Notes under the pieces: generated by a model
What the model was told of the DNA's origin: nothing
Seen by the model: the letters and a program-made list of their open reading frames with translations, nothing else
Database searches by the model: none
Made by a program: the position numbers and the translations under genes
Origin: Streptomyces fulvoviolaceus
GTDB lineage: Bacteria > Actinomycetota > Actinomycetes > Streptomycetales > Streptomycetaceae
NCBI RefSeq assembly: GCF_000718165.1
Contig: NZ_JOEY01000028.1
Span: forward strand, 62,001 to 126,000
Length of the DNA: 64,000 nt
Direction: 5' to 3'
Part shown: positions 34,459-42,799 of the stretch, one piece after another
Position numbering within the stretch: position 1 is the stretch's first letter
How the letters are laid out: every line of letters begins with the position of its first letter

Positions 34459-34508
34459 GGTCGCCCCATCGCGGCGGAGCCGCCTGTCGATACAGCCCCG
34501 CACCCCTT
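34459..34508 (-). repeat. Dispersed Streptomyces intergenic repeat, type B, inverted copy
   Basis: The reverse strand reads GTGCGGGGCTGTATCGACAG followed by GCGGCTCCGCCGC and GGGGCGACC, matching the copy at 16814. It sits behind the ABC ATPase gene. Confidence 0.65.
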
Positions 34509-34554
34509 CGGGGCGCGGTCGGACCGGACCCTCGCCCAGCACGCCCGGCGGGTC

Positions 34555-35886
34555 CTACTCCTCCAGGTCCGGCAGCCGCGCCGGGGACGGGCAGATGCGT
34601 TCGCCGTGCTGGTCGAAGACGAAGAGGTGGGCTATGTCGACGAGCAGGGGGACATGCATGCCTCGGCGGAAGTCGATGTCGGGGGTGGTGCGGACGACGA
34701 GGTCGCCGGGGAGGCGGCCCTCGGTCGGCTTCGGCTCGGGGTCCGCGGGCTCGTCCAGGACCACGACCGGGCCGGCCCGCAGGGCCACCGCCCGCTCCCG
34801 CAGGCGGTCCAGGACCGTACCCTCGCGGCGGCGGCGCCGGGTGGGGTGGACGGCGGGGCGCGGGGCCTCCAGGTCCGGCACGAGGGCGGGCCGGGAGCCG
34901 GTGTTGAAGTGGACGAGGACCTCGTGGCCCTGGAACTCGACGTACTCCACCAGGCCGGTGATCGGCACCTCGCCGGGGCGGGCGGAGGCCGCCTTCGCGA
35001 TGCGTACGGCCTCCGAGCGCAGGCCCACGATGACCTCGCGGCCCTGCTGGACGCGGAGCAACTGGTGGTCCAGGCAGAGGGGTTCGGGCAGGCGCAGGTA
35101 CTGCTTGCCGAGGCTGATGGTCATCGCGCCGTCCAACGGGGCGCGGACCAGGCCGCGCAGGAGGTTGATGCGCGGGGTGCCGATGAAGGCGGCGACGAAG
35201 ACGTTGCGGGGCAGGGCGTACACCGAGCGCGGGGTGTCGAGTTGCTGGAGGACCCCGCCGCGCAGGACGGCGACCCGGTCGCCGAGTGACATGGCCTCGG
35301 CCTGGTCGTGGGTGACGTAGACCGTGGTGACGCCCAACTCCCGGGTGAGGGCGGCTATTTCGGCGCGGAGGTGGTTGCGGAGCTTGGCGTCGAGGTTGGA
35401 CAGCGGCTCGTCCATCAGGAAGGCGGAGGGGTGGCGGGCGATGGCCCGGCCCATGGCGACGCGCTGGCGTTCACCGCCGGAGAGCTGGCCCGGGTAGCGG
35501 TCGAGGAGGTCCTCGATGCCGAGCATGCGGGCGGTGGCGTCCACGCGTGGGCTCGGGTCCTCGCCGGGGGCCTCCAGGCGCAGCGGGAAGCCGATGTTGC
35601 CGCGGCTCGTCATGTTCGGGTACAGGGCGAAGTTCTGGAACACCATCGCCATGTCCCGCTCCGCGGGGAGAAGGTTGTTGGAGTACTCGCCGTCGAGCAG
35701 CAACTGGCCCTCGGTGATCTCCTCCAGCCCGGCGATCATTCTGAGCACGGTGGACTTGCCGCAGCCGGAGGGCCCCAGCAGCACGAGGAACTCGCCGGGC
35801 GCGATGTCCAGCGACAGCCGGTCCACCACGCGGACGCCTCGCGTGTAGGCCTTGCTCACGTCGTGCAGGGAGATGGCGCGTGTCAT
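34555..35886 (-). CDS. Orphan MalK/MsiK-type sugar ABC transporter ATPase
   Basis: The 443-residue ATPase has Walker A GPSGCGKST, signature LSGGERQRVAMGRA, Walker B SAFLMDEPLSNLD and H-loop YVTHDQAEAM, followed by a MalK-like TOBE region. The tail carries an unusual basic insertion (HPTRRRRREG) and is about 60 residues longer than MsiK. No permease or binding-protein gene lies nearby, so it may energise several sugar importers encoded elsewhere, as MsiK does in Streptomyces; that is an analogy. ATG 35886 is used, with a weak binding site. Confidence 0.9.
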   Translation of the reverse strand: MTRAISLHDVSKAYTRGVRVVDRLSLDIAPGEFLVLLGPSGCGKSTVLRMIAGLEEITEGQLLLDGEYSNNLLPAERDMAMVFQNFALYPNMTSRGNIGFPLRLEAPGEDPSPRVDATARMLGIEDLLDRYPGQLSGGERQRVAMGRAIARHPSAFLMDEPLSNLDAKLRNHLRAEIAALTRELGVTTVYVTHDQAEAMSLGDRVAVLRGGVLQQLDTPRSVYALPRNVFVAAFIGTPRINLLRGLVRAPLDGAMTISLGKQYLRLPEPLCLDHQLLRVQQGREVIVGLRSEAVRIAKAASARPGEVPITGLVEYVEFQGHEVLVHFNTGSRPALVPDLEAPRPAVHPTRRRRREGTVLDRLRERAVALRAGPVVVLDEPADPEPKPTEGRLPGDLVVRTTPDIDFRRGMHVPLLVDIAHLFVFDQHGERICPSPARLPDLEE

Positions 35887-36062
35887 GGCAGTGCCCCCGG
35901 GGGCTCACTGAGCGAACGCTGGTGCTCCGCGGTCGAACGCCCACGTTCGGGTCGTACGGGGCGTGTGAGTCACGGAAGTTAACGGATTGTACGAGCCCCG
36001 GGGAAGCCGCGTGCGAGGATCGGGCACTCCGGTCCAGCTGGTGAGAAAGCGGACGACCGGAT

Positions 36063-36893
36063 TCAGCGGCTGGCGGCGGCCCGGACCGGCTCTCGGATCC
36101 CCGTGAGGTGGGCGAACACGACGACGTTGCCCGAGTAGCCGGTTCGGCGGTTGAAGGTGCCACCACAGGTGATGAGCCGGAGCTCGGGGCGCCCGCGCGG
36201 GCCATAGACCTCCCGGTTGGGGAAGCGGTCCTTCTCGTACTCTCTGACGGCGTCGACGGTGTAGACGGCGGTACGTCCGTCGGCCCGCCGCACCTCGACG
36301 AGGCGTCCGGGCTCGAGTTCGGTGAGGCCCGCGAAGACCGCGGGGCCGCTGTCCGTGTCCAGGTGACCGACGGCGACGGCGGTGCCCTGCTGACCGGGGG
36401 ACGGGCCGTCCTCGTACCAGCCCGCGAGGTTGGGGTGGTCGTCCGGCGGTGCCGTCAGGCGCCGGCCCCCGTCCAGCCGTAGGCCCGTGACAGGGGCGTC
36501 GACGTCCAGATAGGAGATGACGAGTCCGGTGGCCCGGGAGCGGGGCAGGGCGCGGGGCCGCGGTGGGGCCGGGGAGGGGCGGGTGGCGCCGGGCGACGGG
36601 CGGCGGGGCCGCGCCGTGGCCTTGTCGCCGCCGGCCCCGGCCGGTTCGGGCCGCGGCCTGTGCAGACCGGTGCCCGTCGAAGTCCGCTCCGGGTGCGCCG
36701 CTCGCGCGTCGACACGGCTGCCCGCAGCCCCGGCGGGGCCCGGTGAAGGGGTGGCGACCGCTTCACCGGGCTCCTCGTCGTGCGCCCACAGGACGCCGCC
36801 CAGCACCAGGGAGACGGCCACCACGACCGTCCTCGCCAGGCGGTAGGCACGCGTCCGGCTCCAGGGCCTCCGCCCGGACCTACGCCGCGCCAT
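36063..36893 (-). CDS. Class F sortase
   Basis: The 276-residue protein has one N-terminal membrane anchor (YRLARTVVVAVSLVLGGVLW), a Pro/Ala-rich stalk of about 100 residues, and a sortase domain. The catalytic His lies in AVAVGHLDTDSGPAVF and the Cys in LRLITCGGTFN, with a downstream Arg in FNRRTGYSGN. Class F sortases are membrane-bound transpeptidases of actinobacteria. ATG 36893 overlaps the end of the upstream gene by 14 bases, so the two are coupled. The upstream secreted protein is the natural partner but lacks an obvious LPxTG signal. Confidence 0.9.
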   Translation of the reverse strand: MARRRSGRRPWSRTRAYRLARTVVVAVSLVLGGVLWAHDEEPGEAVATPSPGPAGAAGSRVDARAAHPERTSTGTGLHRPRPEPAGAGGDKATARPRRPSPGATRPSPAPPRPRALPRSRATGLVISYLDVDAPVTGLRLDGGRRLTAPPDDHPNLAGWYEDGPSPGQQGTAVAVGHLDTDSGPAVFAGLTELEPGRLVEVRRADGRTAVYTVDAVREYEKDRFPNREVYGPRGRPELRLITCGGTFNRRTGYSGNVVVFAHLTGIREPVRAAASR

Positions 36894-37497
36894 GCGGGCG
36901 ACGGCGAAGCCGGAGCCAGACCGCCCCGCCGACCGCGGCCAGTCCCACGGCGGCGGCACCGGCGACCGGGCCGATCGCGGCTTCACGGGCGAGTCCGCCA
37001 CCGCCGGCCGGCGGGCCGCCGTTGGGGCCGCCGGGACCGCCGCCAGGACCGCCGGTGCCGCCACCGGGACCGCCGGTGCTACCACCGGGTCCGTCGGGCG
37101 GGCACTCGACCCAGAACACCTTGTGCTTGTTCTGGCCGTCCCCGTCCCCGGTGGCCCACGTGAGCTTGTAGTGCCCGTTGGCCAGCGAGATCACCTCGGT
37201 GCTGCCCTCACCGTCGTTGGTGAGCGTGAGGTCGCCCTCCTTGACCTTGCCGCCGGAGGACGGGGGCTGGGTCGCGATGGTCCAGTGGACCTCCTCATTC
37301 GCGTCGAAGTTGAAGGCGTCGAGGTAGAACCTGCACACGTGGGGATCGTTGTCCGGCTCGGCCGTCGGCTTGTACTGCGCGTGGATCTTGACGTCTCCAT
37401 TGTTGGCCGCGACTGCGGGTGCCCCGGTCAGGGCGCAACCCGCGAGGGTGAGGGCCGCGACGGCGGCGGCTCGGCGTTGGCGAGTCGTGGTGGGCAT
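36880..37497 (-). CDS. Secreted cell-surface protein paired with class F sortase
   Basis: The product is 205 residues: a signal peptide (AAVAALTLAGCALTGAPAVA), a globular domain of about 105 residues with two cysteines (HVCRFYL and WVECPPD), a Gly/Pro-rich linker of about 35 residues, and a C-terminal hydrophobic helix (AGAAAVGLAAVGGAVW) with a basic tail. That layout is of a wall- or membrane-anchored surface protein. I see no LPxTG or LAxTG in front of the helix. The signal also contains a lipobox-like LAGC, so a lipoprotein cannot be excluded. GGAGGACT precedes the ATG. Confidence 0.82.
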   Translation of the reverse strand: MPTTTRQRRAAAVAALTLAGCALTGAPAVAANNGDVKIHAQYKPTAEPDNDPHVCRFYLDAFNFDANEEVHWTIATQPPSSGGKVKEGDLTLTNDGEGSTEVISLANGHYKLTWATGDGDGQNKHKVFWVECPPDGPGGSTGGPGGGTGGPGGGPGGPNGGPPAGGGGLAREAAIGPVAGAAAVGLAAVGGAVWLRLRRRPHGAA

Positions 37498-37597
37498 GCG
37501 AAGTCCTCCGAGTCTGACGATTATCGTACAAATCGTGCTTCGTCTGACTCTCTGTCACATGTCCTTCGCGAACGGGGCAGCCCCGCCCTACCACCCG

Positions 37598-38836
37598 TCA
37601 GTCTTCGCTCTTTCGGCCCAAGGTCACGCCGAACCGGCGGGGCACGACGGGCTCACCGGACTCCCCGGTCGGCTTCGCCGGCGAGCGCAGCGCCACCCCC
37701 GCCGACAGGAACAGCAGCCCCCCGAGCATCACGAAGGGTGCCGCCACGCCCGCGATCCCCGCGACCAGGCCCGCGGTGGCGGGGGCGGCGACCTGGCCGA
37801 GGCGGTTGCCGGTCAGGCGCAGGGCGAGGGCCGTGGAGCGGGCGCCGTCGGGGGCGGCCTGGACGACCGTCGTCATCGACAGCGGCTGCCCGACGCCGAG
37901 GCAGAAGCCGAGGGCGGCCAGCATCAGGGCCAGCACCCACACCGGCGCCGGCAGGGCGATCCCCGCGCACAGCACGGCCGCCAGCAGACAGGTCACGGTG
38001 AGGAGCAACGACCGCCCCAGCAGGCGCAGTAGCGGCGTCAGCACCAGGCGGCATGCGATCGTGGCCGCCGCGCGCAGGCTGAGCAGGACGCCGATCACGG
38101 ACGGGGCGATGCCCCGGTGCTCGCCGACCACCGGAAGGTAGGCGGTGAGGATGTCGGTCGCCGACAGCACGGAGAGGCTGACGAAGATGCCCGCGGGCAC
38201 GCCCCGGGCGCGCAGGATGCGCTGGACCGGGATGCGATCGGCCCGTTCCACAGGGGACTTGGACGTCGTACGGCTCTCTATGCGCCACAACGACGTCAGC
38301 GCGACCGCGCCCCCCGCACCCGCGACGAGCAGCGCCAGCGCGCTCGTGCCCGCCATGTCCGAGCCGCCGATCAGGGCACCCGCCGCGATCGGGCCGACCA
38401 GCTGCCCCAGCGAGGCGCCGATCGTGAAGTGCCCGAAGTTGCGGTCCTGTTCGTGCGGGGCGGACTGACGGGCGACGAGGGACTGGGCGCCGATCACGAA
38501 GCAGAGGTGGCCGAGGCCCATCACCCCGCTCCAGATCGCCATCGCCCAGAGGGAGTCGGCGAGGCCGCTGAGCGCGCAGCCGCCGGAGATGAGGACCACG
38601 CCGACGGGCAGCAGGGGCGCGCAGCGGCCGTGGTCCGTGCGGCGCCCCAGCGGGACCGCCGCGAACAGCGGGAGCAGGGCGTACACACCCGCGATCACAC
38701 CGATCGCCCGCTCGTCCGCGCCCAGCGCGAGGGCCCGGTAGGAGACGGCGGGCCGGGCCATCGACACCGCCCCCTGCGCGAAGCTGAAGGCGATGACGAG
38801 GCGGAGCAGCCAGCCGCGGTTCCCACCGGGCCCCAT
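37598..38836 (-). CDS. MFS transporter
   Basis: The 412-residue protein has twelve predicted membrane spans and the loop 2-3 motif VPLGRRTDHGRCAPLLPVGV, typical of major facilitator efflux proteins. No substrate-specific motif is visible. It follows the citrate-type transporter gene by 42 bases on the same strand and could be co-transcribed with it. ATG 38836 lies in GACTCGCTCATGGGG, with GGAGGACTC just upstream. Confidence 0.88.
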   Translation of the reverse strand: MGPGGNRGWLLRLVIAFSFAQGAVSMARPAVSYRALALGADERAIGVIAGVYALLPLFAAVPLGRRTDHGRCAPLLPVGVVLISGGCALSGLADSLWAMAIWSGVMGLGHLCFVIGAQSLVARQSAPHEQDRNFGHFTIGASLGQLVGPIAAGALIGGSDMAGTSALALLVAGAGGAVALTSLWRIESRTTSKSPVERADRIPVQRILRARGVPAGIFVSLSVLSATDILTAYLPVVGEHRGIAPSVIGVLLSLRAAATIACRLVLTPLLRLLGRSLLLTVTCLLAAVLCAGIALPAPVWVLALMLAALGFCLGVGQPLSMTTVVQAAPDGARSTALALRLTGNRLGQVAAPATAGLVAGIAGVAAPFVMLGGLLFLSAGVALRSPAKPTGESGEPVVPRRFGVTLGRKSED

Positions 38837-38878
38837 GAGCGAGTCCTCCGTCGAACAGTCGAGCGGTCGGGCGAACGG

Positions 38879-40285
38879 TCAGATGATCCCGAAGAGGATT
38901 CCTGCCCCGAGGATGATGAGGGATGTGAGCGCAGCCCACTTGACCACGAACTTCGTGTGGTCGCCGAACTCCACCTTGGCCATGCCGACCAGGACGTAGA
39001 CGGCCGGGACGAGCGGGCTCGACATGTGCAGCGGCTGGCCGACGAGCGAGGCGCGGGCCATCTCCAGCGGGGAGACGCCGTGGGCCGCGCCGGCCTCGGC
39101 GAGGACCGGGAGGACGCCGAAGTAGAAGCCGTCGTTCGACATGAAGTAGGTGAGCGGGAGGCTCAGGACGCCGGTGACGAGGGCCATGTGCGGGCCCATG
39201 CCCTCGGGGATGACGTCGACCATCCAGCGGGCCATGTGGTCCACCATGCCGGTGCCCTGGAGGACGCCGGTGAAGACGGCGGCGGCGAAGACCATGCCGG
39301 AGACGTTGAGGACGTTGTCGGCGTGGGCGGCGAGCCGGGCCTTCTGGTCCGGGATGTGCGGGAAGTTCACGGTGAGCACGAGCGCCGCGCCGATCAGGAA
39401 CAGCACCGGGATCGGCAGCCACTCCATGATCATGGCGGTGAGCAGGGTGACCGTGAGCAGCGCGTTGAACCAGTAGAGCTTGGGGCGCAGGGTGGCGCGG
39501 TTCGGGTCGAGGACCTGGAAGCGCTCCGCGTCGCCCTCCTCGGCGTCGGTGCCGGAGCCGGCGCCGCCGGTGGTCACGGGGGTCTTCGAGTCACCGGAAC
39601 CACCGGCACCCACCAGAACCGTCTCGGTCTCCTCGGCCTTCTCCTCGACCAGGATCTCGTCCAGCGTGAGCACGCCCAGCCGCTTGCGCTCGCGCTTGCC
39701 GAGCACGTACGAGAGGACGAAGACGCCCAGGAGGCCGACGGCGAGGGCCGGGATCATCGGGACGAAGATGTCGCTGGCGTCCAGCTTCAGCGCAGTCGCG
39801 GCGCGGGCGGTCGGGCCGCCCCACGGCAGCGTGTTCATCACGCCGTTGGCCATCGCGGCGACACCGGTCATCACGACCAGGCTCATCTTCAGGCGCTTGT
39901 ACAGCGGGTACATCGCCGAGACCGTGATCATGAAGGTGGTCGAGCCGTCGCCGTCCAGCGAGACGATCGCGGCGAGCACGGCGGTGCCGACGACGATCCG
40001 CATCGGGTCCGCCTTGGCGAACTTCAGGATCCCGCGGACGATCGGGTCGAAGAGACCGACATCGATCATCACACCGAAGTAGACGATCGCGAACATGAGC
40101 ATCGCCGCGGTGGGGGCGAGGCTGGTGACGCCGTCGATGACGTAGTCACCGAGCTTGGCGCCCTTTCCGACGAAGACGCAGAACAGTGCCGGGATCAGCA
40201 CGAGCGCCGCGATCGGCGACATCTTTTTCATCATGATCAGGACCAGGAAGGTCGCGATCATGGCGAAGCCGAGGATGGTCAGCAT
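38879..40285 (-). CDS. CitMHS-family divalent metal-citrate transporter
   Basis: The product is 468 residues with about twelve membrane spans. The family motifs SLDGDGSTTFMITVSAMYPL, MNTLPWGGPTARAA and SNDGFYFGVLPVLAEAGAAH are intact. CitMHS carriers (CitM, CitH of Bacillus) take up citrate bound to Mg2+, Ca2+ or other divalent metals with protons; in Streptomyces an iron(III)/calcium-citrate carrier of this type is known. An acidic Gly/Glu-rich cytoplasmic loop separates the two halves. ATG 40285 is chosen at the start of the first span, since the extra codons upstream lack coding character. Confidence 0.93.
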   Translation of the reverse strand: MLTILGFAMIATFLVLIMMKKMSPIAALVLIPALFCVFVGKGAKLGDYVIDGVTSLAPTAAMLMFAIVYFGVMIDVGLFDPIVRGILKFAKADPMRIVVGTAVLAAIVSLDGDGSTTFMITVSAMYPLYKRLKMSLVVMTGVAAMANGVMNTLPWGGPTARAATALKLDASDIFVPMIPALAVGLLGVFVLSYVLGKRERKRLGVLTLDEILVEEKAEETETVLVGAGGSGDSKTPVTTGGAGSGTDAEEGDAERFQVLDPNRATLRPKLYWFNALLTVTLLTAMIMEWLPIPVLFLIGAALVLTVNFPHIPDQKARLAAHADNVLNVSGMVFAAAVFTGVLQGTGMVDHMARWMVDVIPEGMGPHMALVTGVLSLPLTYFMSNDGFYFGVLPVLAEAGAAHGVSPLEMARASLVGQPLHMSSPLVPAVYVLVGMAKVEFGDHTKFVVKWAALTSLIILGAGILFGII

Positions 40286-40382
40286 GAGTGGATACCTAAC
40301 GTTCGCCCTTGAACATCCCACCGGGGAAGGCGGTGCGATGACGTTAGGTCCGTTCAAACGGCGTTAACAAGACGTTGACACG

Positions 40383-40422
40383 TGAGCAATAAGCGCAAAA
40401 CTGCAGGTCACGGCTTTGCTCA
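40383..40422. promoter_or_regulatory. Inverted repeat TGAGCAA...TTGCTCA between transporter and oxidoreductase
   Basis: TGAGCAA (40383-40389) and TTGCTCA (40416-40422) lie just past the stop of the molybdopterin oxidoreductase gene and upstream of the citrate transporter. It may be a weak terminator or an operator. Confidence 0.3.
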
Positions 40423-40424
40423 GC

Positions 40425-42662
40425 TCACAGGGTGGTTACGGCGGCCAGTTTTACCGGTACGCCGTTGAGGACCGCGTTGCCCGACAGGGGGTCGAGCAGG
40501 CTGCCGTCGAGGAGCTGGTTGACGTTGACGCCGGGGTCCTGTGCGGCGTGGCTGAGGCGGGTGCCGGGCCGGTCGTGGCCCCAGCCGTGCGGCAGGCTCA
40601 CCACACCCGGGCGCACTCCGTCGGTGACTTCGGCGGGGGCGGTCACCTCTCCCCCGGCTCCCTTCACGCGTACGGGCGCCCCGTCCCGCACGCCGAGCCG
40701 TTCGGCGTCCTCGGGGTGGATGTGGAGGGTGCAGCGGTTGGTGCCGCCGGTGAGGGCGGGGACGTTGTGCATCCAGCTGTTGTTGGAGCGCAGATGGCGG
40801 CGGCCGATGAGGACCAGGCCCTCGGGGCGCTGTTTCAGCGCCTGGAGCAGACGGGGCAGGTCGTCGGCGATCGGCTGCGGCAGCAGTTCGACCTTGCCGC
40901 TCCTGGTCTTCAGCGGCTGCGGCAGGCGGGGCCGCAGCGGTCCGAGGTCGAGGCCGTGCGGGTGGGCCAGCAGCTGCTCCAGGCTCAGCCCGTCCGGTCG
41001 TACGCCGAAGCCGTCGCCGTACGGGCCGAGACGCAGCATCATGTCGAGGCGGCGCTCGGGGCCGGTGTCGCCGGTGAGCTGCGCGGCGACACCGCGGGGC
41101 TCGCGTCCGTATACCGGCGAGTGCGCTTCCTTGACCGCCTTGCCGAGGGTCTGGCCGATGACCAGGTCGTCCACGGCGGACGGGTCGGCACCGTGCATGC
41201 CGGTCGCGGCGAGGGTCAGCCGGGCCAGGATCTCGGTCTCGGCCATGCGGCCGGGCTCCAGGGGGACGGCGGGGCGGGTGTAGCGGACCTGGTTGCGTAC
41301 GGCGAGGGTGTTGAAGGCGAAGTCGTGGTGCGGGCTCTGGGAGGGCGGGGGCGGCGGCAGCACGACGTGGGCGTGGCGCGAGGTCTCGTTGAGGTACGGG
41401 TCGACGCTCACCATGAAGTCGAGCGAGCCGAGGGCCTTGTCGAGGCGGTCGCCGTCGGGTGCGGACAGGACCGGGTTGGCGGCGACGGAGATGAGCGCGC
41501 GGATCGGCTCGCCCTCCTGCGTGGCGGTGTCGATCTCCTCGGCGAGCGCGGAGAGCGGCAACTCGCCCTTCGCCTCGGGGTGTTGGGACACCCGGGAGTG
41601 CCAGCGGCCGAGTGCGAAGCCGTGGCTGGGCCCGGCGGGCCGGGGCGTCCTGTCGGTGGCCGCCTGCGGGAACAGGGCGCCGCCGGGGCGGTCGAGGTTG
41701 CCGGTGAGGATGTTGAGGACGTCGACGAGCCAGCTGGCCAGGGTGCCGTGCGGGACGGTGCAGCTGCCGATGCGGGCGTAGACGGCGGCCGTCGGGGCGG
41801 CGGCGAGTTCGCGGGCGAGGGTGCGGATCGTGCCGGCGTCCACGTCGCAGGCGTCGGCGGCGGCTTCGGGGGTGAAGTCCCGTACGACGTACCGGAGTTC
41901 GTGCAGCCCCTGGAGGTGCGGGGTCAACTCGCCGGTCGCCACGAGGTCTTCCTCGAACAGGACGTACGCCATCGCCGCGAGGAGCAGCGCGTCGGTGCCG
42001 GGCCGGATCGCGAGGTGCCGGTCGGCGAGCTTGGCGGTGCGGGTGCGGCGCGGGTCGATCACGGTGAGGGTGCCGCCGCGGGCCTTGAGGGCCTTGAGCT
42101 TGCCGGGGAAGTCGGGGGCGGTGCACAGACTCCCGTTGGACTCCAGGGGGTTGGCGCCGATCAGCAGCAGGTGGTCGGTGTGGTCCAGGTCCGGTACGGG
42201 GATCGCGTTGGCGTCGCCGAAGAGCAGTCCGCTGGAGACGTGCTTGGGCATCTGGTCGACCGTGGACGCGGTGAAGACGCTGTGGGTGCCGAGCCCGGCG
42301 AGCAGCACCGGCGGGTAGAGGGCGCCGGCCATGGTGTGCACGTTGGGGTTGCCGAGGACGACACCGACGGCGTGCGGGCCGTACCGCTCGACGACGGGCC
42401 GGATCCCGGCGGCGACCGCGTCGAACGCCTCCTCCCAGGTGGCCTCGCGCAGCTCGCCGTCCTTGCGCACCAACGGGGTGCGCAGCCGGTCGGGGTCGCC
42501 GTCGACGGCCCCGAAGGAGGCCCCCTTCGGGCAGATGAACCCCTTGCTGAACACATCGTCGCGGTCGCCTCGGGCGCCGGTGACCCGGGCCCCCTCGATG
42601 GTGAGGGTCAGGCCACAGGTGGCCTCGCAGAGGGGGCAGATGCGCAGGGCGGTGCGGGACAC
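40425..42662 (-). CDS. Molybdopterin (bis-MGD) oxidoreductase with [4Fe-4S] cluster
   Basis: The 745-residue protein starts MSRTALRICPLCEATCGLTL; CPLCEATC plus a Cys in FICPKGASFG make the CxxCxxxC...C iron-sulphur site of the formate dehydrogenase/nitrate reductase family. Later segments VYARIGSCTV, VLNILTGNLDRPGGALFPQA and LPHGWGHDRPGTRLSHA are molybdopterin-binding regions. No partner iron-sulphur or membrane subunit is encoded nearby, so it may be a soluble single-subunit enzyme; the substrate is unknown. GTG 42662 is chosen for its GGGAGG 5-6 bases upstream; an ATG at 42701 is in frame. Palindrome D lies 52 bases upstream. Confidence 0.9.
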   Translation of the reverse strand: MSRTALRICPLCEATCGLTLTIEGARVTGARGDRDDVFSKGFICPKGASFGAVDGDPDRLRTPLVRKDGELREATWEEAFDAVAAGIRPVVERYGPHAVGVVLGNPNVHTMAGALYPPVLLAGLGTHSVFTASTVDQMPKHVSSGLLFGDANAIPVPDLDHTDHLLLIGANPLESNGSLCTAPDFPGKLKALKARGGTLTVIDPRRTRTAKLADRHLAIRPGTDALLLAAMAYVLFEEDLVATGELTPHLQGLHELRYVVRDFTPEAAADACDVDAGTIRTLARELAAAPTAAVYARIGSCTVPHGTLASWLVDVLNILTGNLDRPGGALFPQAATDRTPRPAGPSHGFALGRWHSRVSQHPEAKGELPLSALAEEIDTATQEGEPIRALISVAANPVLSAPDGDRLDKALGSLDFMVSVDPYLNETSRHAHVVLPPPPPSQSPHHDFAFNTLAVRNQVRYTRPAVPLEPGRMAETEILARLTLAATGMHGADPSAVDDLVIGQTLGKAVKEAHSPVYGREPRGVAAQLTGDTGPERRLDMMLRLGPYGDGFGVRPDGLSLEQLLAHPHGLDLGPLRPRLPQPLKTRSGKVELLPQPIADDLPRLLQALKQRPEGLVLIGRRHLRSNNSWMHNVPALTGGTNRCTLHIHPEDAERLGVRDGAPVRVKGAGGEVTAPAEVTDGVRPGVVSLPHGWGHDRPGTRLSHAAQDPGVNVNQLLDGSLLDPLSGNAVLNGVPVKLAAVTTL

Positions 42663-42713
42663 GGGGTCCTCCCGGAGGGCGGCGGCGACGATGACGCACA
42701 TACTCGTGCCGAG

Positions 42714-42733
42714 CATACCGACCGGTAGGCACG
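42714..42733 (-). promoter_or_regulatory. Palindromic TetR-type operator, site D
   Basis: CATACCGACCGGTAGGCACG: the left half matches the consensus perfectly and the right half is degenerate, seven of ten positions symmetric. It lies in front of the molybdopterin oxidoreductase gene and downstream of a tetR gene. Confidence 0.55.
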
Positions 42734-42799
42734 GAGGGGAGGCCCCTCGGGGGGTGAGGTCGGAAACCCGCGCGCCGTCGGTCCGGCACGCGCCCCAGG

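Noticed and set aside
40420..42789. Very long antisense open frame (789 codons) over the molybdopterin oxidoreductase gene, and similar ones over other genes (for example 555-2129, 37653-39422, 38117-40312)
   Set aside because: They are by-products of high GC at third codon positions: composition is Arg/Gly/Ala/Pro-biased, no family is recognisable, and the opposite or shifted frame encodes a clear protein.
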